Assembly (NCBI GenBank): GCA_008508345.1
Contig: QNGE01003619.1
Coordinates: forward strand, 1 to 64,000
Length of the DNA: 64,000 bases
Reading direction: 5' to 3'
From: Paragonimus westermani
Lineage: Eukaryota > Platyhelminthes > Trematoda > Plagiorchiida > Troglotrematidae
Below, in pieces: positions 40,201 through 54,185 of the stretch. The notes under the pieces are model-generated. The model made no database searches. It had not been told where the DNA came from and saw only the letters and a list, made by a program, of their open reading frames with translations. The translations under genes were made by a program, and so were the position numbers. Position 1 is the stretch's first letter, and each line of letters begins with the position of its first letter.

Positions 40201-43200
40201 GAGTGTTCACCTACATTACCGCTTTCAAGTTGTCTCCTTAAAGATGCACTCTTCATTGAGCCACTAAGCAAAAACAACGCTGATAGACTTCACGGTGTGA
40301 AAAACCCTAAGAATGTTTACTAAGGTGGATATTTTAAGTGGTGATTTCCAGCCTACGTTAAACATGCACATGTAGATTACAAAGCAAAAGACTTGAACCT
40401 CTTATCTGACACAAACAGTAAAGTGGAGCGTGTTTCTTTTATTGCCGCTCACAAGTACACCTAGCTAGCTATTAGTTAATTAGTTATGCGTCTTTCGCAT
40501 CAGCTCAACCGGACCAGGTCTCACTTGGGTAAGTTTTCTGAAAGAAGCACAAAACAGTTTTATAGGGAGCAACACTGAAAGCTTATCTAATTATCAGAAT
40601 ATGCACGTCAATTTCCAAATACTAATTTAAACATTAGAACTACCATAAGCCTTCATCCAGGCGACTATTATTCCTGAAGTTTGCCTCTCTGACGAACTGT
40701 TCCAAGTAAACTTCGGTCATAATTCAGCACAAATGCTTGGTTATGCAAAAGGAATTTTGGAAAATAAAAGACCACGTCATATTAATGAAACCGGGTTTAT
40801 TTTTCAGACGGAGGTTGAACGCCTGATTTATTAATAATTTCACTTCATTGAAACATGCGTACCACACATTTTGCCATGGCCTGAATGTCACTTTCAGTTG
40901 ATTCCAACTTCGAAATTCTGGTTCAGCTTTTAATTCATTCCTTCGAACAGCAAACATTTGACTGTGTTAAGCTTTGAAACATACATATATCGGCCTTAAG
41001 GTAAAGTACAACTCCAGTTCACGTGTTTTCAGGCAACCGTGCTCAGCACTACGCTATTGATCTGGTACATACAGAGGTTATGAATAACCTAACTCGAGAG
41101 CTCGGTAATAGGTTATAACCAGCCAGCTTAAAATCACTAATCCTATTGAACGTTTCGCTTAAAGATTCCCACTGTCGGAAGTTAACGTATTTGTTCCGTG
41201 CGATTGCTAAGTTAATAGTTGGTGATCTAACACGTGCGATCAGATAGCGGATAATGAGAACGTTTTATCTTATTACCGCCCTGATCACAACAATATTGAA
41301 TGAATGGTAGTGCGACCTGGGTGTTTTCATTAAAAAGTAAGTTACATGCTGAACCAAACTATTAGTTCTATTTACGAAAGCACTGATCAAACAGAATTTT
41401 TAGGGGAATAAACCCTGCCGCTGCAGATCGCGCGCCAGCTGTTTCACACAGTCAGTTCAAGCGGATGAACACAAACAATGTACATGCAACTGGAGATGAT
41501 GAACAAGTACTGGTGCTTTGACAATTCCAACAGAATTACGCTCTATCCACCAAACGCAGCCAAACAAATTGGAAAAAGAAAGTTTTGAGAGATGATTTTT
41601 GTGTATTGCATTACAAAGCGAAGCAGGTGAAAGACTTTCACGTTCAGGAATAATTGCCGTAATGGGTGAACCTTTATTTGATTATTCTGCTATGACCAAG
41701 GGATGTGAAATGACTTACGTATGAGCAAGATACAACACTTAGTTTCACCAGAGTTTTGTGCATAGTATATTTTGCGACGTACTGACTACAACAGCCTCTC
41801 GTTTGAAATGTGCGTTAGGAGTAGTGAAGGCTTAGTGTGTTTGCTATAAGATGTTTACAAGCTTGGAACATACACGGGATTATTTCTCATTCTGGATGTG
41901 CGGATAAACGTTTCTCAATAAAAATGCGGAACTTGTGGTCAGCGGACTGATTAGCAAATACTTGTATACTCATGGCTTATGATATCCATGTATTTTTCGA
42001 GTAAAATGTGTTGCGCTGGAACGATGCGTACACACGAGGTGCACTCAACGTTTCATTTATTCGTTAAAATCCTGGATGTACACCTTGTTTATGAACAGCA
42101 TTTGGTGGAAGTGAAATCACTTTCATGAACGTTCCAGATTAATTTTCAATCACACTGTATCACTGCTTATTACGAGGCGTAGAGAAGCCCAGATCATAAA
42201 ATCTGTTTACATATTCCGGCTTCAGATAGAATGTCCCGAGGGATTTCATAAGGCGAAAGTATGCATACAATTATCAAGTCACGTTTCCAGTATTGTTTAC
42301 AACTTGCGTTGATTGATTGGAATAATTGATGAAGAAATATTCACCGGAAAATAGTAAACGGTATTTTTACGCGATCAACAATCAGTTCGGGTGTACAGCT
42401 TGAATTTTCAAACCAAAAATGATTGGGCTGCAAATGATCATTTCGAAATCTGTTGAAACAGATGTGTAACAGCTTGCTCAAATGTTTTAGGGAATACGTT
42501 CATCCCGAACTTGGGAAAATAAAATTGCTTGATTGATGAACAGGAATAAATAAGTTTACTTTGAGACAAACCACTTCAAATTTGCATTCACTGCTTAAAA
42601 CAGTGATTGCTGCATCAAATGACAGCATCTCTTCATCCACTATAGTCCGATAACACCTTGTTATGGCAGTTGAATGAATGCATTTGTGTGTTTAGACTTG
42701 ACGGTCCGATGACCTGCGTGGTAAGTTGATCTCATATCTCTGCAACTTGATTTTATCTAGCCTGTACGACTCGTAAATTTGGCGTGACATCACTTGGCCC
42801 CCTGTTTACAATAAAATAATTAATTTTTAATTCCGAACAGTGTAAATAAAACAACCAAGGATTGTTACCCTAAAAACTCAAAGCTAACTCTTAGAAGATG
42901 GGAAGACGATATGTTCGGTTCATGAATATCAACCACTCCGGTCGTACATGAGGTAAACTGATGCATATCCGTCGGATGTAGAACAAAAGCACAGAGCGTT
43001 ACTTCCAGTTATTTTTTCCTAGTGGGATCATCATATTTTGGTGTTTCTCCTGAAGCATATCTTTTCGTTGATTCACCACTAGTGTTTTGATTGAAACCTT
43101 CGAAATCAATTTATTTGATCTAGTGAAACGCCAGCACGGAGATTGTTTATTTGTGATTAAAAGTTATAAGTTCAGTTGTATTTCTAAAATTTCCATATCT

Positions 43201-43434
43201 CCCTTTCTCTAATGTCATCCGCCATTCTACGCTTGATTACGGTGAATTAGACAAAACATGAACACGACAGCAGAAACAAAAACAAATGGTGTATCAACGA
43301 AATACAATCAATCATGACAACGTCAATCGTAAATTATAAGTGCACGCCAACTCATACGAATAAACTTGGAATGAATGCATAGTTTAACAGCTGATTCTTT
43401 TGTTCGTTAACATGAAAATTGTTTGCTCCACCCC

Positions 43435-43452
43435 AGGTTATCTTAGTTGAAA
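43435..43452 (+). promoter_or_regulatory. 3' splice acceptor and 16-base 5' UTR stub
   Basis: A pyrimidine-biased stretch (TTTGCTCCACCCCAG) ends in AG at 43435-43436, followed by only 16 bases before the start codon. An in-frame TAG at 43444-43446 lies between the acceptor and the ATG, so this stub is untranslated. Such a site could receive a cis-spliced 5' UTR exon or, since flatworms use spliced-leader trans-splicing, a spliced leader. The sequence alone cannot tell these apart, and an unspliced promoter-proximal 5' end is also possible. Confidence 0.5.
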
Positions 43453-43731
43453 ATGGATTTGGAAAATCGCGTGATACTCAACGTTGGAGGTATAAGACAC
43501 GAAACGTACAAGGCGACCTTGAAGAAAATTCCGGCCACTCGCTTATCAAAGCTTACTGAAGCTGGGGTTAATTACGATCCTATCCTGAACGAATATTTCT
43601 TTGATCGGCATCCCGGAGTGTTCGGACAAATATTGAACTATTATCGAACTGGAAAATTACATTACCCGACTGATGTATGCGGACCGTTGTTCGAAGAGGA
43701 ACTGGAATTCTGGGGTCTTGATGCAAATCAG
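43453..43731 (+). CDS. Shaw: Shaw-type (Kv3) voltage-gated K+ channel, coding exon 1 (T1 domain)
   Basis: This exon encodes residues 1-93 of a Shaw/Kv3-family potassium channel subunit. The protein is a plasma-membrane tetramer, and this part is the cytoplasmic T1 (BTB-like) domain that sets subfamily-specific assembly. Visible motifs: [10 protein letters not shown] at residues 10-19, FFDRHPGVF at 49-57, [10 protein letters not shown] at 63-72 and [11 protein letters not shown] at 80-90, all nearly identical to insect Shaw. His70 and Cys76 form the first half of the Shaw-type zinc motif HX5CX20CC. The ATG at 43453 is chosen because the in-frame codons before it are TAG-TTG-AAA, and because A at -3 and G at +4 give a good initiation context. 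The exon ends in phase 0 at CAG|GTGACC. Reading through the donor gives 17 non-homologous codons and a stop, so splicing is required. Family assignment is firm; the exact orthology within flatworm Shaw paralogues is not. Confidence 0.95.
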
Positions 43732-44026
43732 GTGACCTGTTTTATTGCTTTATGCTTAGCTATTATTTTCGGGAGCTGTTGAACAATAGTTACACAGTGA
43801 ACAATTTGCAAACTGCTTTTTGTGTCCGATCTCCTTAAAAGAACTGGTACTCAAATTAAATCAGTCTAAATCCTTTACTGTTTGGAAAGTTTTCAAATCT
43901 ATGTTCCGTAATGTATGTGGGTCCTGTGACTCCAGCTTAATGAGAAGTCTTGATCTTGGCGTCACCGGTCTCACTAGCAAGGGAGCGACTGTGCTTCTTC
44001 TCAGGTTGATCGGTTGATCTGAACAC

Positions 44027-44170
44027 AGTGTGAGATCAGTGACGCAGTGGTTAGCAAGGTTATCTCAGTAATACGTGACCATATTTCAAATCCCGAACGC
44101 AACGAAGATATGCGCTACTGGCGAGCTCTACCAAAGGCATAGGTCAACTTTGGCTCTCCGTTTCAGAAAA
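44027..44170 (+). mobile_element. tRNA-derived SINE copy (family 1), 5' part
   Basis: The tRNA-like head has an A-box-like GACGCAGTGGTTAGCAAGG at 44041-44059 and a B-box-like TTTCAAATCCCG at about 44084-44095. It is followed by TGCGCTACTGGCGAGCTCTACC, which matches the start of the tail seen at 51.4 kb (GCACTATCGACGAGCTCTACT). The lower part of the tail has diverged or been lost. It sits in the sense orientation in intron 1, about 300 bases downstream of exon 1. No target-site duplication was identified. Confidence 0.7.
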
Positions 44171-47100
44171 ATGCATTAAAATAGCAAGTAGCTTCGGGTC
44201 AGTTGGTTTATCCTACGATGAAACTAACGTACGGAGGCCGTTAAATTCGGTCAGTACGCGAGATAATGAAGTTCGCTTGAAAGTAAGTTTTCACAACTGC
44301 AATCACTGCATTATAAAAATATTGTGATTATTCAGATTGGTCAGTCATAACCTTGAGTTCTAGGGTTGGTTAAAACATTCCACGAATGTAAAAGAACAAA
44401 ATTTCACGTTTTTGCACAACCTTGTGTCATGTGACTTGTATTACATTATCGTAACCTCTAATGAGACATGCATTTTAACAGAAGTAAGATTTTTGAGAAT
44501 AAGCGAAATGAAAGGTCGACTATTTCCATCCGCATAACATAACTAGTTTGACTGAACAAGTCCGATGGAACAACTGTAGGTATACTAATCGGCTGACTGT
44601 AGCTGCTGTTTCACATCAAATCGAAAAACGATGCAGGTAGTTGAAACCAAGACTTCTAGATCCCATTTGGCATATCCTAGCGAGGATTCGACTAACAGTC
44701 TGTTGCTGACCGTTATTGGAATCCCAATGTGTCATTTGTAACAGACAACGTAGGAAACACATTTTCCAAATCCTTTTCGGGTCATTTCATTTGATAGGTT
44801 CTTTTAGGGATCGGGAAGGAAAACGCATTTAACGTCAGGTCTCAGAGAATGCTGACACTGCGAACAGGTTCAACTACACGATAGTTCGCACGGTGTTCTT
44901 CTCTTGGAATGCAGCGACAAAACCGAACCGAGAAGTTATAATTCAGGGTAAAGTCAACGCCGTCTCAGCGCATCGCTGCGAAACAGATAACGCAACGTCA
45001 CCAAAAGTTTACCGGTAAACAATATACACTTAATGAATGTATGACACGGAAAGATGTTCATAACAGACAATAGATGTGCGTGTTACATGCGTGCATACGA
45101 GAGACGTAAACACGGTGTCAATCACAAATTGACTATCTTAGTGCCTTTGAAGCTATGTATTCCTTAGTGGTATTCTTGTTTAGCTTACCCTTGCAAGTAG
45201 ATGGCAAATGTTGCAAGGTTAAAACGAATTGGGAATGTTGATGTAACAATGAAATGAAAATACATATCGAACTTTTCTTTCAAATCTTCTCTTGAAACAG
45301 CTGTATTAATGTGGCGAGCGAATTCGTTAGTAACTTTCGGCTACTGTAATACACATATTACTGATGACAATCTTTTCTCAAAGGATGTGACGATCCAATA
45401 TGTAATCCGCAGGGACTTCTAACGTTAAACGAGACTTCATCTTTTTACATTCTTGTCACAAGGTTTACTTTGAGAAAGCCATTGTAATGTTAACAAACTG
45501 TTAAAAAACTACAAAATATCCCTGTTTATCGCTGTTCATTTCTCATCCGGTGAGATGAACAGCGGTCAACTTGTTTTGTTGAATCGTGATTAATACCTAG
45601 CATCGTGCAGAAATCCAGAGACCCTATTTATCGAGTCTATCAGACTGCAAGCCGTTCACCTCGATTGTGATATTTTGTCATCAACCCATTAGCGCACTGC
45701 AGTACTGCATATTACAGTGCCAAAAGTCTTGTTGTCATTTCCTCTTTGTGTCGCACGAGAGATAGCTACTTCAAATAAGGATGAAGCCAACTTTATGTTT
45801 ATTTAATACCTCACTATAATTTGCACTTGTTCCATAGTTACAATGCCGTCAATACTGATGTGTTTAACTCATTCACTTCTGTACAACACACGAGGCTGCA
45901 AAATATCAAAAACACTTTGTGAAAGTAACTGTCAACGTTGTGATACTGGTTCACCTGTGAGTTTGAAGAAATATGTCATGGCGTTACACAAACCAGGATG
46001 ATGATTTCTTACTCAAACCCATTCGGGGGCCAGAACATCCCGAGGCCTGACAGCTGTACTCAATTGTACAAATCCACAAAAGCCTCCACTGCAGCAATCG
46101 CGCTAAATATAGATCGACTGCAATATTGTCGGCCACTTGAGGAACAAGTGACTGAAAGCCAGTTACGCAGTTGCCTAATTTGCTTTCGGTTGTGGACCAA
46201 CAGTCAACCTGGTTTTCATAAAGGATTTGCTTGCAGTAACAACCTACATTTGTGTTTTAGAAAACAACTTGAGTTTGATTGGGCTAGCCAGTGCATGTTC
46301 TCTTCCAGATATTTTCAAAGCTCTGGACCAAATAGACCACTTCATGCAGGTGGGGTAATTACAGTTTCCTGTTCCTTTGGCTCACCGTTGAAATCGAACA
46401 ACCAGTTTGGTGTAAACCTCAGCAATACACTTTATAATTGATACTTGATGACTAACTGTTTGTCATACACTTCTTATTGCGACCTAGGTGTTCTAGTTTT
46501 CACATGTTCGTCTTCCCATGGGTTATCAGTGGAGAGCTTCTATTTAACTCTGTGGAGTCAAAGATTCGTTAAATTAGATAGTGTAGCAGAGAAAGACACT
46601 GTGTAGCATTAATGAAAACGTTTTTACTACCAAAATACTAACAACCGTTTTCCTTTCAATGCTCCCAAATATGAAATCGTGTGTCTCCGACGGGGGGGCC
46701 TGATGAGATATAAAGTGTGCCTGAGAAGATAAATGTAATTTTGCAGTAAACCACTTCGAAATTAACTCAAAAATTGGCCAGTGAAGGTAACATTTATCGA
46801 TAGGTCACCGTAGTATGAACAAGCTTACCATACTGGGACCGTTTAGAACGAAGTTAACCTTGAGCAAACGGCATTTGGTAACTTACTGCTAAATTATCCG
46901 TAGCGAGTAAATGGGTGAATCAAATAACTGGTTTGTCTTCATAGTTAGGACAATCACTAAAATAAAGTGCTCACTGGAACAATAGGTTCCGGCCAGATAT
47001 CTGTAGGATGCGTGTCATGATCACGGAGAAAGCATGCATGAGTGAATAGCGGTAGGCGTCGGGGTGAGTTCACGATACTTCTTTGGCAAAGCGGTCAAAA

Positions 47101-50100
47101 GTCCACGTGTGAACCGGGTATTTATTGCACTCATTGTCGATTCCGATGTATTAGTTACGCACTTAAGTGGTTGTCGTCGGTCGCTGCGTGTAAACGTGAA
47201 AACGTAACGGCGGTCACGCAAATTTAACTTGAAATGTTTGGTAAAACGAGAATTGTTCAGCTGTTTAAGAGTCTGTTTGCTGCATGCTGTTCAATTAACC
47301 CGACAGCCACAGCCTCTTTTGTTGACGTTCACTAAGTTGGTTAACCATTTTGGAATGGTTTCATTCGTGAATTTATTTCAGCGTTTCACGTTCCACAGGT
47401 AGGCAAACCTTGTACAGTATGTAAGTGCTAGTTACTAAGAAGAAGTACGTAAAAACATTTCAGTGGTTGTATACATACGTTTTAACGGAAATTGCTGACC
47501 ACGACGATTACTAGCTTTGTACTGTACACATAAGTGGGAGGGCCCCATCTTAGAAGTTACATGAGCAGTTATTATCTTGGCTATTCATAGGCACTTATGT
47601 GTAACTTGGGGCTGGTCAGCATGTTCAACCAGTATATTCACCTTGTCATCATGCAATATCAGCCCTAATTTGCTGACACCAAATGGAGCCTGATAAGTTA
47701 ATACCAATCGATTTCGTGTAAATAAGTAGTTGGCACAGGTCATTTGTTCAACTTGAAGTTGAGAAGCATATTTTGATTAGGTGGCTCATTAGCGTGTTTT
47801 GCATCCGAACGGTGTGTTTGAAAATAATTTTTATCATCAAACAATTAAGTTAAGAGAAACACGGATTCGTCGGCAGTGAAGCCTCAGCAGTATCTCGAGT
47901 CAAGCTACTGAATTAGAGGAGGACACGGTGCACTCAGTTTGTTAACTTCCATGTCCAAGTGTTAACATGCTAAGTGGTGAAACCGAGATCAGACAAGTGA
48001 CCAAATGCATTGCAGTTGTTACAGCTTTCTTTTATCATGCTGAAGACCTGTGTTCTTATTTTTTGTGAAAGTCAGAAAAAAGGAAAACTGGCCCACCAAC
48101 CGATGTTTCTGATTCACACACCAGGGTTACTGTATTAGGCTGTTGGAAAATATTTCAACCATTTTGCATTTTTAAGCGGAATAATGGCCCAGAATTACTG
48201 CAAAAATATCACGTACTATAAGTGCTCTAGTATGCCTGGTAGAAACTGAGTGGTATAAGGAAGTAAGAGTGCAGAAAATGCGCGAATGCTTGCATATCAA
48301 AAACACGATGAATGCAAAAGTGCCACACGTACTCACTGGTTTGTTGCCTTTGAACGCGTTGGAATACGATTCGTTGAATTATATTGAGATTATATACGCA
48401 CTGATAGTGGTTGATTTTACACATAAGCTTTTAAAGTAGGACAAACCATAGTGCACCAACAATTTTAATCGATAAATCCATAAAAATAAACGAACAGCGG
48501 CATCGTTGATTAGCGAGAACTCTGTGCATTTTTAAAATTACTGACTTGCATCACTAGGCAAAACTAACTACTACAAGCAAGACAGGTATATTTCATGGAT
48601 GAAATGTGTAATTTTGCATGGTAGGCGCTACGTGGTGGGATTTTGATAACCTGCTCAGCTGCATTAGAGTGAGTTACCTTGTTGCTCTTTCCTTCTTTGA
48701 GTAATTTTCGACCAAGAGTGTTACTTTGTGGGTTATTTGATAAATAGTAAACATTGGCTCCAAAATTAAATAATCATTTACTCGTGGCACAGAATTATCA
48801 GTAATCTGAACACATTTTAGAGTTGAAACCCAACTGTTTAAAAGACCGACATACTTTCGAAAATAACTTATTCTATTACATTCCTGATTGATATATTCAG
48901 TGTACAATTCTAGAAAATAACTGGAGTGTATTAAACGATACAACTAGCAGCGAACAGTACCTATGGAAATTTTGTTGGCCATTTTACATAAAATCGGTAG
49001 TCACATGTTCGATAGTTGCTAAAAAGTTAACTAATTGTTCTCTATTCAGTCTGACCGTGAAATTGGTTATATCGAGCGGTTTTACGATTTCTGTTCAATA
49101 AAGACAAGAAAATGATGTTCATTGGCAGAGCAACATATACATTTATTGCCAGGAAGGTTTGTCAGGCTAAGTAAAACTGTTGACTATGTTTTCCCACATT
49201 TCACGGTTTCGTGAAACACCAGAAACTTTCCATTTACGTAGATTGCCCTGAAAATCCTACTTCATTTGATGTTAAAACAATGAAAATTTAGGCAATGAAG
49301 AAATCTTAACTTCCAGTGAACAACAATCACATTTGAAAACAGTCATAACTCCTACGAAGCGAAAAATACGTTTTGCCGTCGCCACGACCGACTCTATAAC
49401 TCACCGTTTTCCTCCCAGTAAACCGTAGTACTTTGCCAAAAAACTACATACTAATGCTTTGCTCGGCCTTTTCTCACAACAAACCGATTCTCTTCCTGAA
49501 AGACCAGGTCGTGTTTAATCGGCCTAAAAATTCAATGTAAATTATCTGCGTTCATTAAACCTGCTTTTTCCACCAAAGCGGTAGGTATGCCGACGTTCCT
49601 CTACATTTTTAATAAATCAAATTAAACCGTCCACAGATCGTGACATCAAATCTGAGACTACCATGATACTGATGAGTAATATTGATAAGCAAATATGGCT
49701 CATCGTGTTCAGCGGTCAACGTGACTGCTTTGTAGCAGTGTGGACACAGCCGAAATCTCATCGATGACAAGAACATGCAATGATGACAGTGGGTATCAGG
49801 TTCTTCTTTTCGCAAAGGGTTATTTAAAATATTTATAGAGATGCAAATGGTGTGATTGACTCTCTGAGTGATTTTCAATTAATGGTAAAGTATATAGCAC
49901 AGATGTGAGATATTTTACATTCGTGCAAGTAATTCATTCATAAGGATTTGAAACAAAATGGCTTTCATTTAAATAGATGTTGTGATACTTATAAACTTGA
50001 GGTCTAGCTTCATGGCGGATATGTGGAAGTGAACACGGATGGAGGAAGATCTTCCGGGAGAACGAGTATAAACGAGCTTGGGGGATTATTTTGTAGGAAA

Positions 50101-51344
50101 CATTGAAATCTGTAGCATAGGCAAAGCAATCGCGTTCATGGAACACGTGTGCAGGGATGTTCTCTTACAGGTGTGGGCGACAAAAATGTGCAATATTCTT
50201 GAAAAGAAATCAAAGTTTGCCGGTATATACGAACCCTGTGTTTGACAGCAGATGAAACATTAAGTTTCACTCTTCCACTAAAGGTTGGCTTAAGGATTGT
50301 GCAACAAATCTAAGAAAAACTAAGCTGTCAAGGTTGAACTTTTTGAAACTGTTATCAGCTTTATGTGATAGTACGCTAATATTCTTGAATAGTTGCATTT
50401 TACGGTAAAATTTGGTGTAGAATTTACTGGACCCATCTCACAAGTTACGTATGCTAGCTGTATAATCAGGGTTCAGAATGCCACGGCCAATTTCAAAGAA
50501 GTAGACAAACACTTAGATTATCAGTTTCGATTTTGAACTTTGATTAATTTCAAATCCATATAAGTTGATCGTGGATGTTTACTGAGCTGTTATGTACGCT
50601 GTGATACCACATCAGATTATATGAAGGTGCGTGCAGTACGAACTAAGTGGTACACAATACTCATGTCTGAACAATAAATATCTTTTCTGTAGTTGTAGAG
50701 CAGTATCATTTTCGACTAAGTGCTAAATGCCAGCTGCGTACTAAACACGTCCGAGTTTAACCATGGAGTAATTTTATAAAGCAGAGATCATAGATTTGTA
50801 AAGGTCAGCACGTGTAATTCTGCAAGAGATTTAGCATGAAATACATTCTTCAGATTATGCAAGCGAGGACGGATTCGATACCTAAAACACATAACAAACT
50901 TGCTCGACATAGGGAACAATGGTTTGTATTCAGTAACATAAAGACGGAAGAATAGTTCCGTCACACGTTGCTGAAAAATAAGAACGTGGTGACATGATTA
51001 TGATATTTCAAATAAAACATCGGCTATTTATAGCATTTTGCATCTACGCCTTCGTACCAAGCTACAGCCATTAACTAGTTGATGGCAACCTTTTGTGTCG
51101 ACGGTGTAGAGCTGAGTAATAATGTAACCTTTGTCGGTACCATTATATGGACGTCTTTTATTTACGCAACTACAGCAACTGACTGGTTGAATGGTTAAAA
51201 GGGTGAATTGAATTCAGTCATTACATTGCCAACGATGAGGAGGAATACCATGACGAGACATCTCCTTTCAGTCATAGGACAGAGCGAAAATTAACACAGT
51301 CTTTGTATCGAAAAGCAACCTAGGCAGCTGATCATTCACACTTT

Positions 51345-51540
51345 GCTGGTGAGTGTTAGTGACTGTTATTAGGTTATGTATTATTAATTTCAAATCCCGG
51401 CCGTGGCAAGGAATTGCACTATCGACGAGCTCTACTGAGAATGAAACTCGAGTCTAGTGCTTCTTTTCTGAACAGGCTGGCTGGAAAGTCTGTCTGAATG
51501 TGAAGGCTGCAAGTAACGATGAGTGATGTACAACTTGAAA
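51345..51540 (+). mobile_element. tRNA-derived SINE copy (family 1), best-preserved tail
   Basis: A degenerate A-box region (GTTAGTGACTGTTATTAGG) is followed by a B-box-like TTTCAAATCCCGG at about 51388-51400. A body common to the family comes next: GAATTGCACTATCGACGAGC, then GAAACTCGAGTCTAGTGC, then GGAAAGTCTGTCTGAATGTG. The tail runs on through GAGTGATGTACAAC, which recurs as GAGTGATGTTCAAC at 61.9 kb. Four regions in the window share these words in the same order, which makes a SINE family the simplest reading. Boundaries are approximate. Confidence 0.72.
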
Positions 51541-54185
51541 GTATCATTAAGCTTTAGTGGGCTTTAGCTATAGCTTCATGTACGTCAAATGAACATAAGG
51601 CGTTGAGCTAAAATGACCTGTCTGGGACCCGCCATCAATTAATTACTCGAGCCCAGTGGCTGAAAATCTAGTCGCCCTAGACAAAAATCTGCTAGTACTG
51701 TTGTAGTTTAATCGCTAATGATGACAGATTGCAATAAGATGTCTGAATATTGGTCATAGTTGCTCTGGAAAATTACATCCGTCCAGGTGTGTTGGAAGAC
51801 TACTTGTTATTAAGAATTTCCATCCGAAGTGATCCGATATTTTAAGAGGACTAGGTTTTGACTGACAGCTTATTCTTCGTATAAATTCGGAGCATACGTT
51901 CTCAACTTGTGAAGCCACAACGCATGCAGTAGCGCGAGGTAAACATCGATCGGTGGAACAGCCGTTAGTATTGAGCAAAATTCTACCCTTTTGATCAATA
52001 ACCTGAGAAGAGTGCATGTGCACAGAATTGCATAGAAAGTAGAGGAGAATTTGTGCTGTTTGCATTTTCATCAACTTTAACCACTAGATTAGTTCACTAC
52101 TATGGATGCGTGTGTTTTGGACTAGCAGGGATTAAAAAACACTTTCATTTTTCTGGACAATGGTCCGTTCGTCTGGTATATTGTGTGGTCTTGGTATGTC
52201 GAGTGGCCACAAATATGTTAAGCGTTACTGAATATACCGTGCAACTTATTGAAAGAGTGCGAACCACAGATGTCGTTGGATACAGTTACAAAGACCACAA
52301 ATTGAAACTCTAATCTAATTATAGTGTAAAATTGGCACTGATTTATTGTGAACTAAACTATGCACTGTAGGACCGAATAGATAGAACCGTGTTGATCAGA
52401 TACATGACTTACCACTGTGTATTTATCCAAGATAAAATCATTACATTTTTTAAAACTGATATTTCCGTGGTTGAGCAGAAAGCTAACTCCGCGAACATGA
52501 TCAGCTGCTGGAGAGGACACTTGCACAAATCGGTTGGGAATATGAGCATTTGGCCAAATTTAGTGAATGCAGGCCAAACCCAAGTTGGTTAAAGTTCACC
52601 AGATTGATATAGATTTGTTAGTAAAAACTACAAAGTGGTTCACTAGTTCAAGTTTCATGACTGCTCTGTGAGGGGCTAGAAATGACGCGGTAAAATCAGC
52701 AATGTGTCCAGAGACAAACGTGAGGATTCCTGTGCCCAGTCATTTTATTATAGTACCGTGTGTGCACATTGATTCATTCACTCTGGATATCCCCACAAGC
52801 ATCTGTATACATTAATTATTGGGATTCAGTCGGTGTTTAACAGTCAAAGCAAAAAACTGATGTATACCCCTTTCCTAATTCATCATTACTGTGCACTACA
52901 TTATTCCTCATCACACTTGGTATTGTGTGAGATATCTAAAATTTTGCTCAACAGATCTCGTAACCTTAATTCGTGGTAATTCTAACGACATCACGAAGTA
53001 AAAATCTGTTGTAGAACCTAAATCTTCCATGAAGTAACTCCTTCTATGACAACGTATGTGTAGTACAGATTCCACAAAGTATCTTCTCTCATTGAAGCAT
53101 GATAGGTGATTTCCACCAGCATTTCCTGCGTTTCCCCTTGAAGGCGGTCACTTCCAGAGTAACCAACATTTGGAACATGATCTTTTAGATAGGAATCATT
53201 CAGATTATTAGTAAATCTTTGCTGTCACTTAACCATTACAAGTTGAGGCAGAGTTAAACAGTAATGCATCATGTGGGACTCGTTTGTTGTAAGAACAGTT
53301 GCACTCCTGCACAGCTATAATCGGTGGACTGATCGGGTTTTGGTGAAAAGTTTAAGCGATCAACTGCCATTATGACTCGGTCGGCTGGTTGAAAACAGTG
53401 CACCGTGAAAGTTTTAGCAAGCACTGAAATCACGGTATAACGCTAGACTTTGCTAAACTTTCGAATTGTTTATGTTAAGAAAATATGAAGACGTTTAACT
53501 ATCATGAAAAACAACCAAAACTCAGAAGAGTTGCTTAAAAACGATTTCACTTCGGACCAGCAGAAGTTAATTATATTTATGAATTGGTTACACTGTAGCA
53601 GAGATTGCAAACTGAAGTATAAAAAATTATGGTAAAATAACTCATCAGCAGAAGCTTCTTGACACTCTGCTATCCGTAATTTCTCTACGGTGATGTAGTG
53701 TTTGAAGTAAATAGTCAAGAATTTAACAGGCCTTTCCCTTTGGGGTTCTCCGTTTTCATAAACACGAAGCTTTGCACGATCCAGTTTACACTGACTCATG
53801 TCTGTTTCAGTATAGTTGCAATATGATTAGGAGTTCTGCACATCAGATCGAATAGTATTCGCGCCACAATAAGTAACAGCATAAAAGGAAGAACGTATGT
53901 AGTGGAAATGAACGGTCGACAAGGGTATCCTGAATTCTCAGGTGAATTGACGTAACAGGGTCTTTACGCACTCATAAAATGACTTTTCGTACAAGCAGCT
54001 GCACTCCAGTATGCTGTTGTGCTTCCAGCAACGGTAGCGTTTCTGTGTTATTTGCAGGGTACATTCGCACTCATTCACAAAACAAATATTTGGGTACCCC
54101 TACGTTTTTTGAAGAAGCTTGATGTTTTTCGAAGTTTTAGCAACAGTGGTTGGCCTGAAATAACGAGTACCATGAATGTCTGATG

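Larger units (their letters stand above)
31796..43434. other. Non-coding stretch upstream of the channel gene
   Basis: Apart from the inverted repeat at 33569-33699 and the tRNA-like relic at 37129-37212, I recognise nothing here. The longest open frames are 134 codons on the minus strand at 38117-38521 and 123 codons on the plus strand at 36139-36510, both without a recognisable family. If the acceptor-like site at 43435-43436 joins the exon to an upstream 5' untranslated exon, part of this stretch would be intron. Otherwise it is intergenic and holds the promoter. No convincing TATA box or CpG-rich promoter stands out. Confidence 0.5.

Noticed and set aside
43447..43452. TTG at 43447 as an alternative start of the channel frame
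   Set aside because: It is two codons upstream of an ATG in good context and directly follows an in-frame TAG. Shaw proteins begin at or near the MD-x-ENRV sequence.
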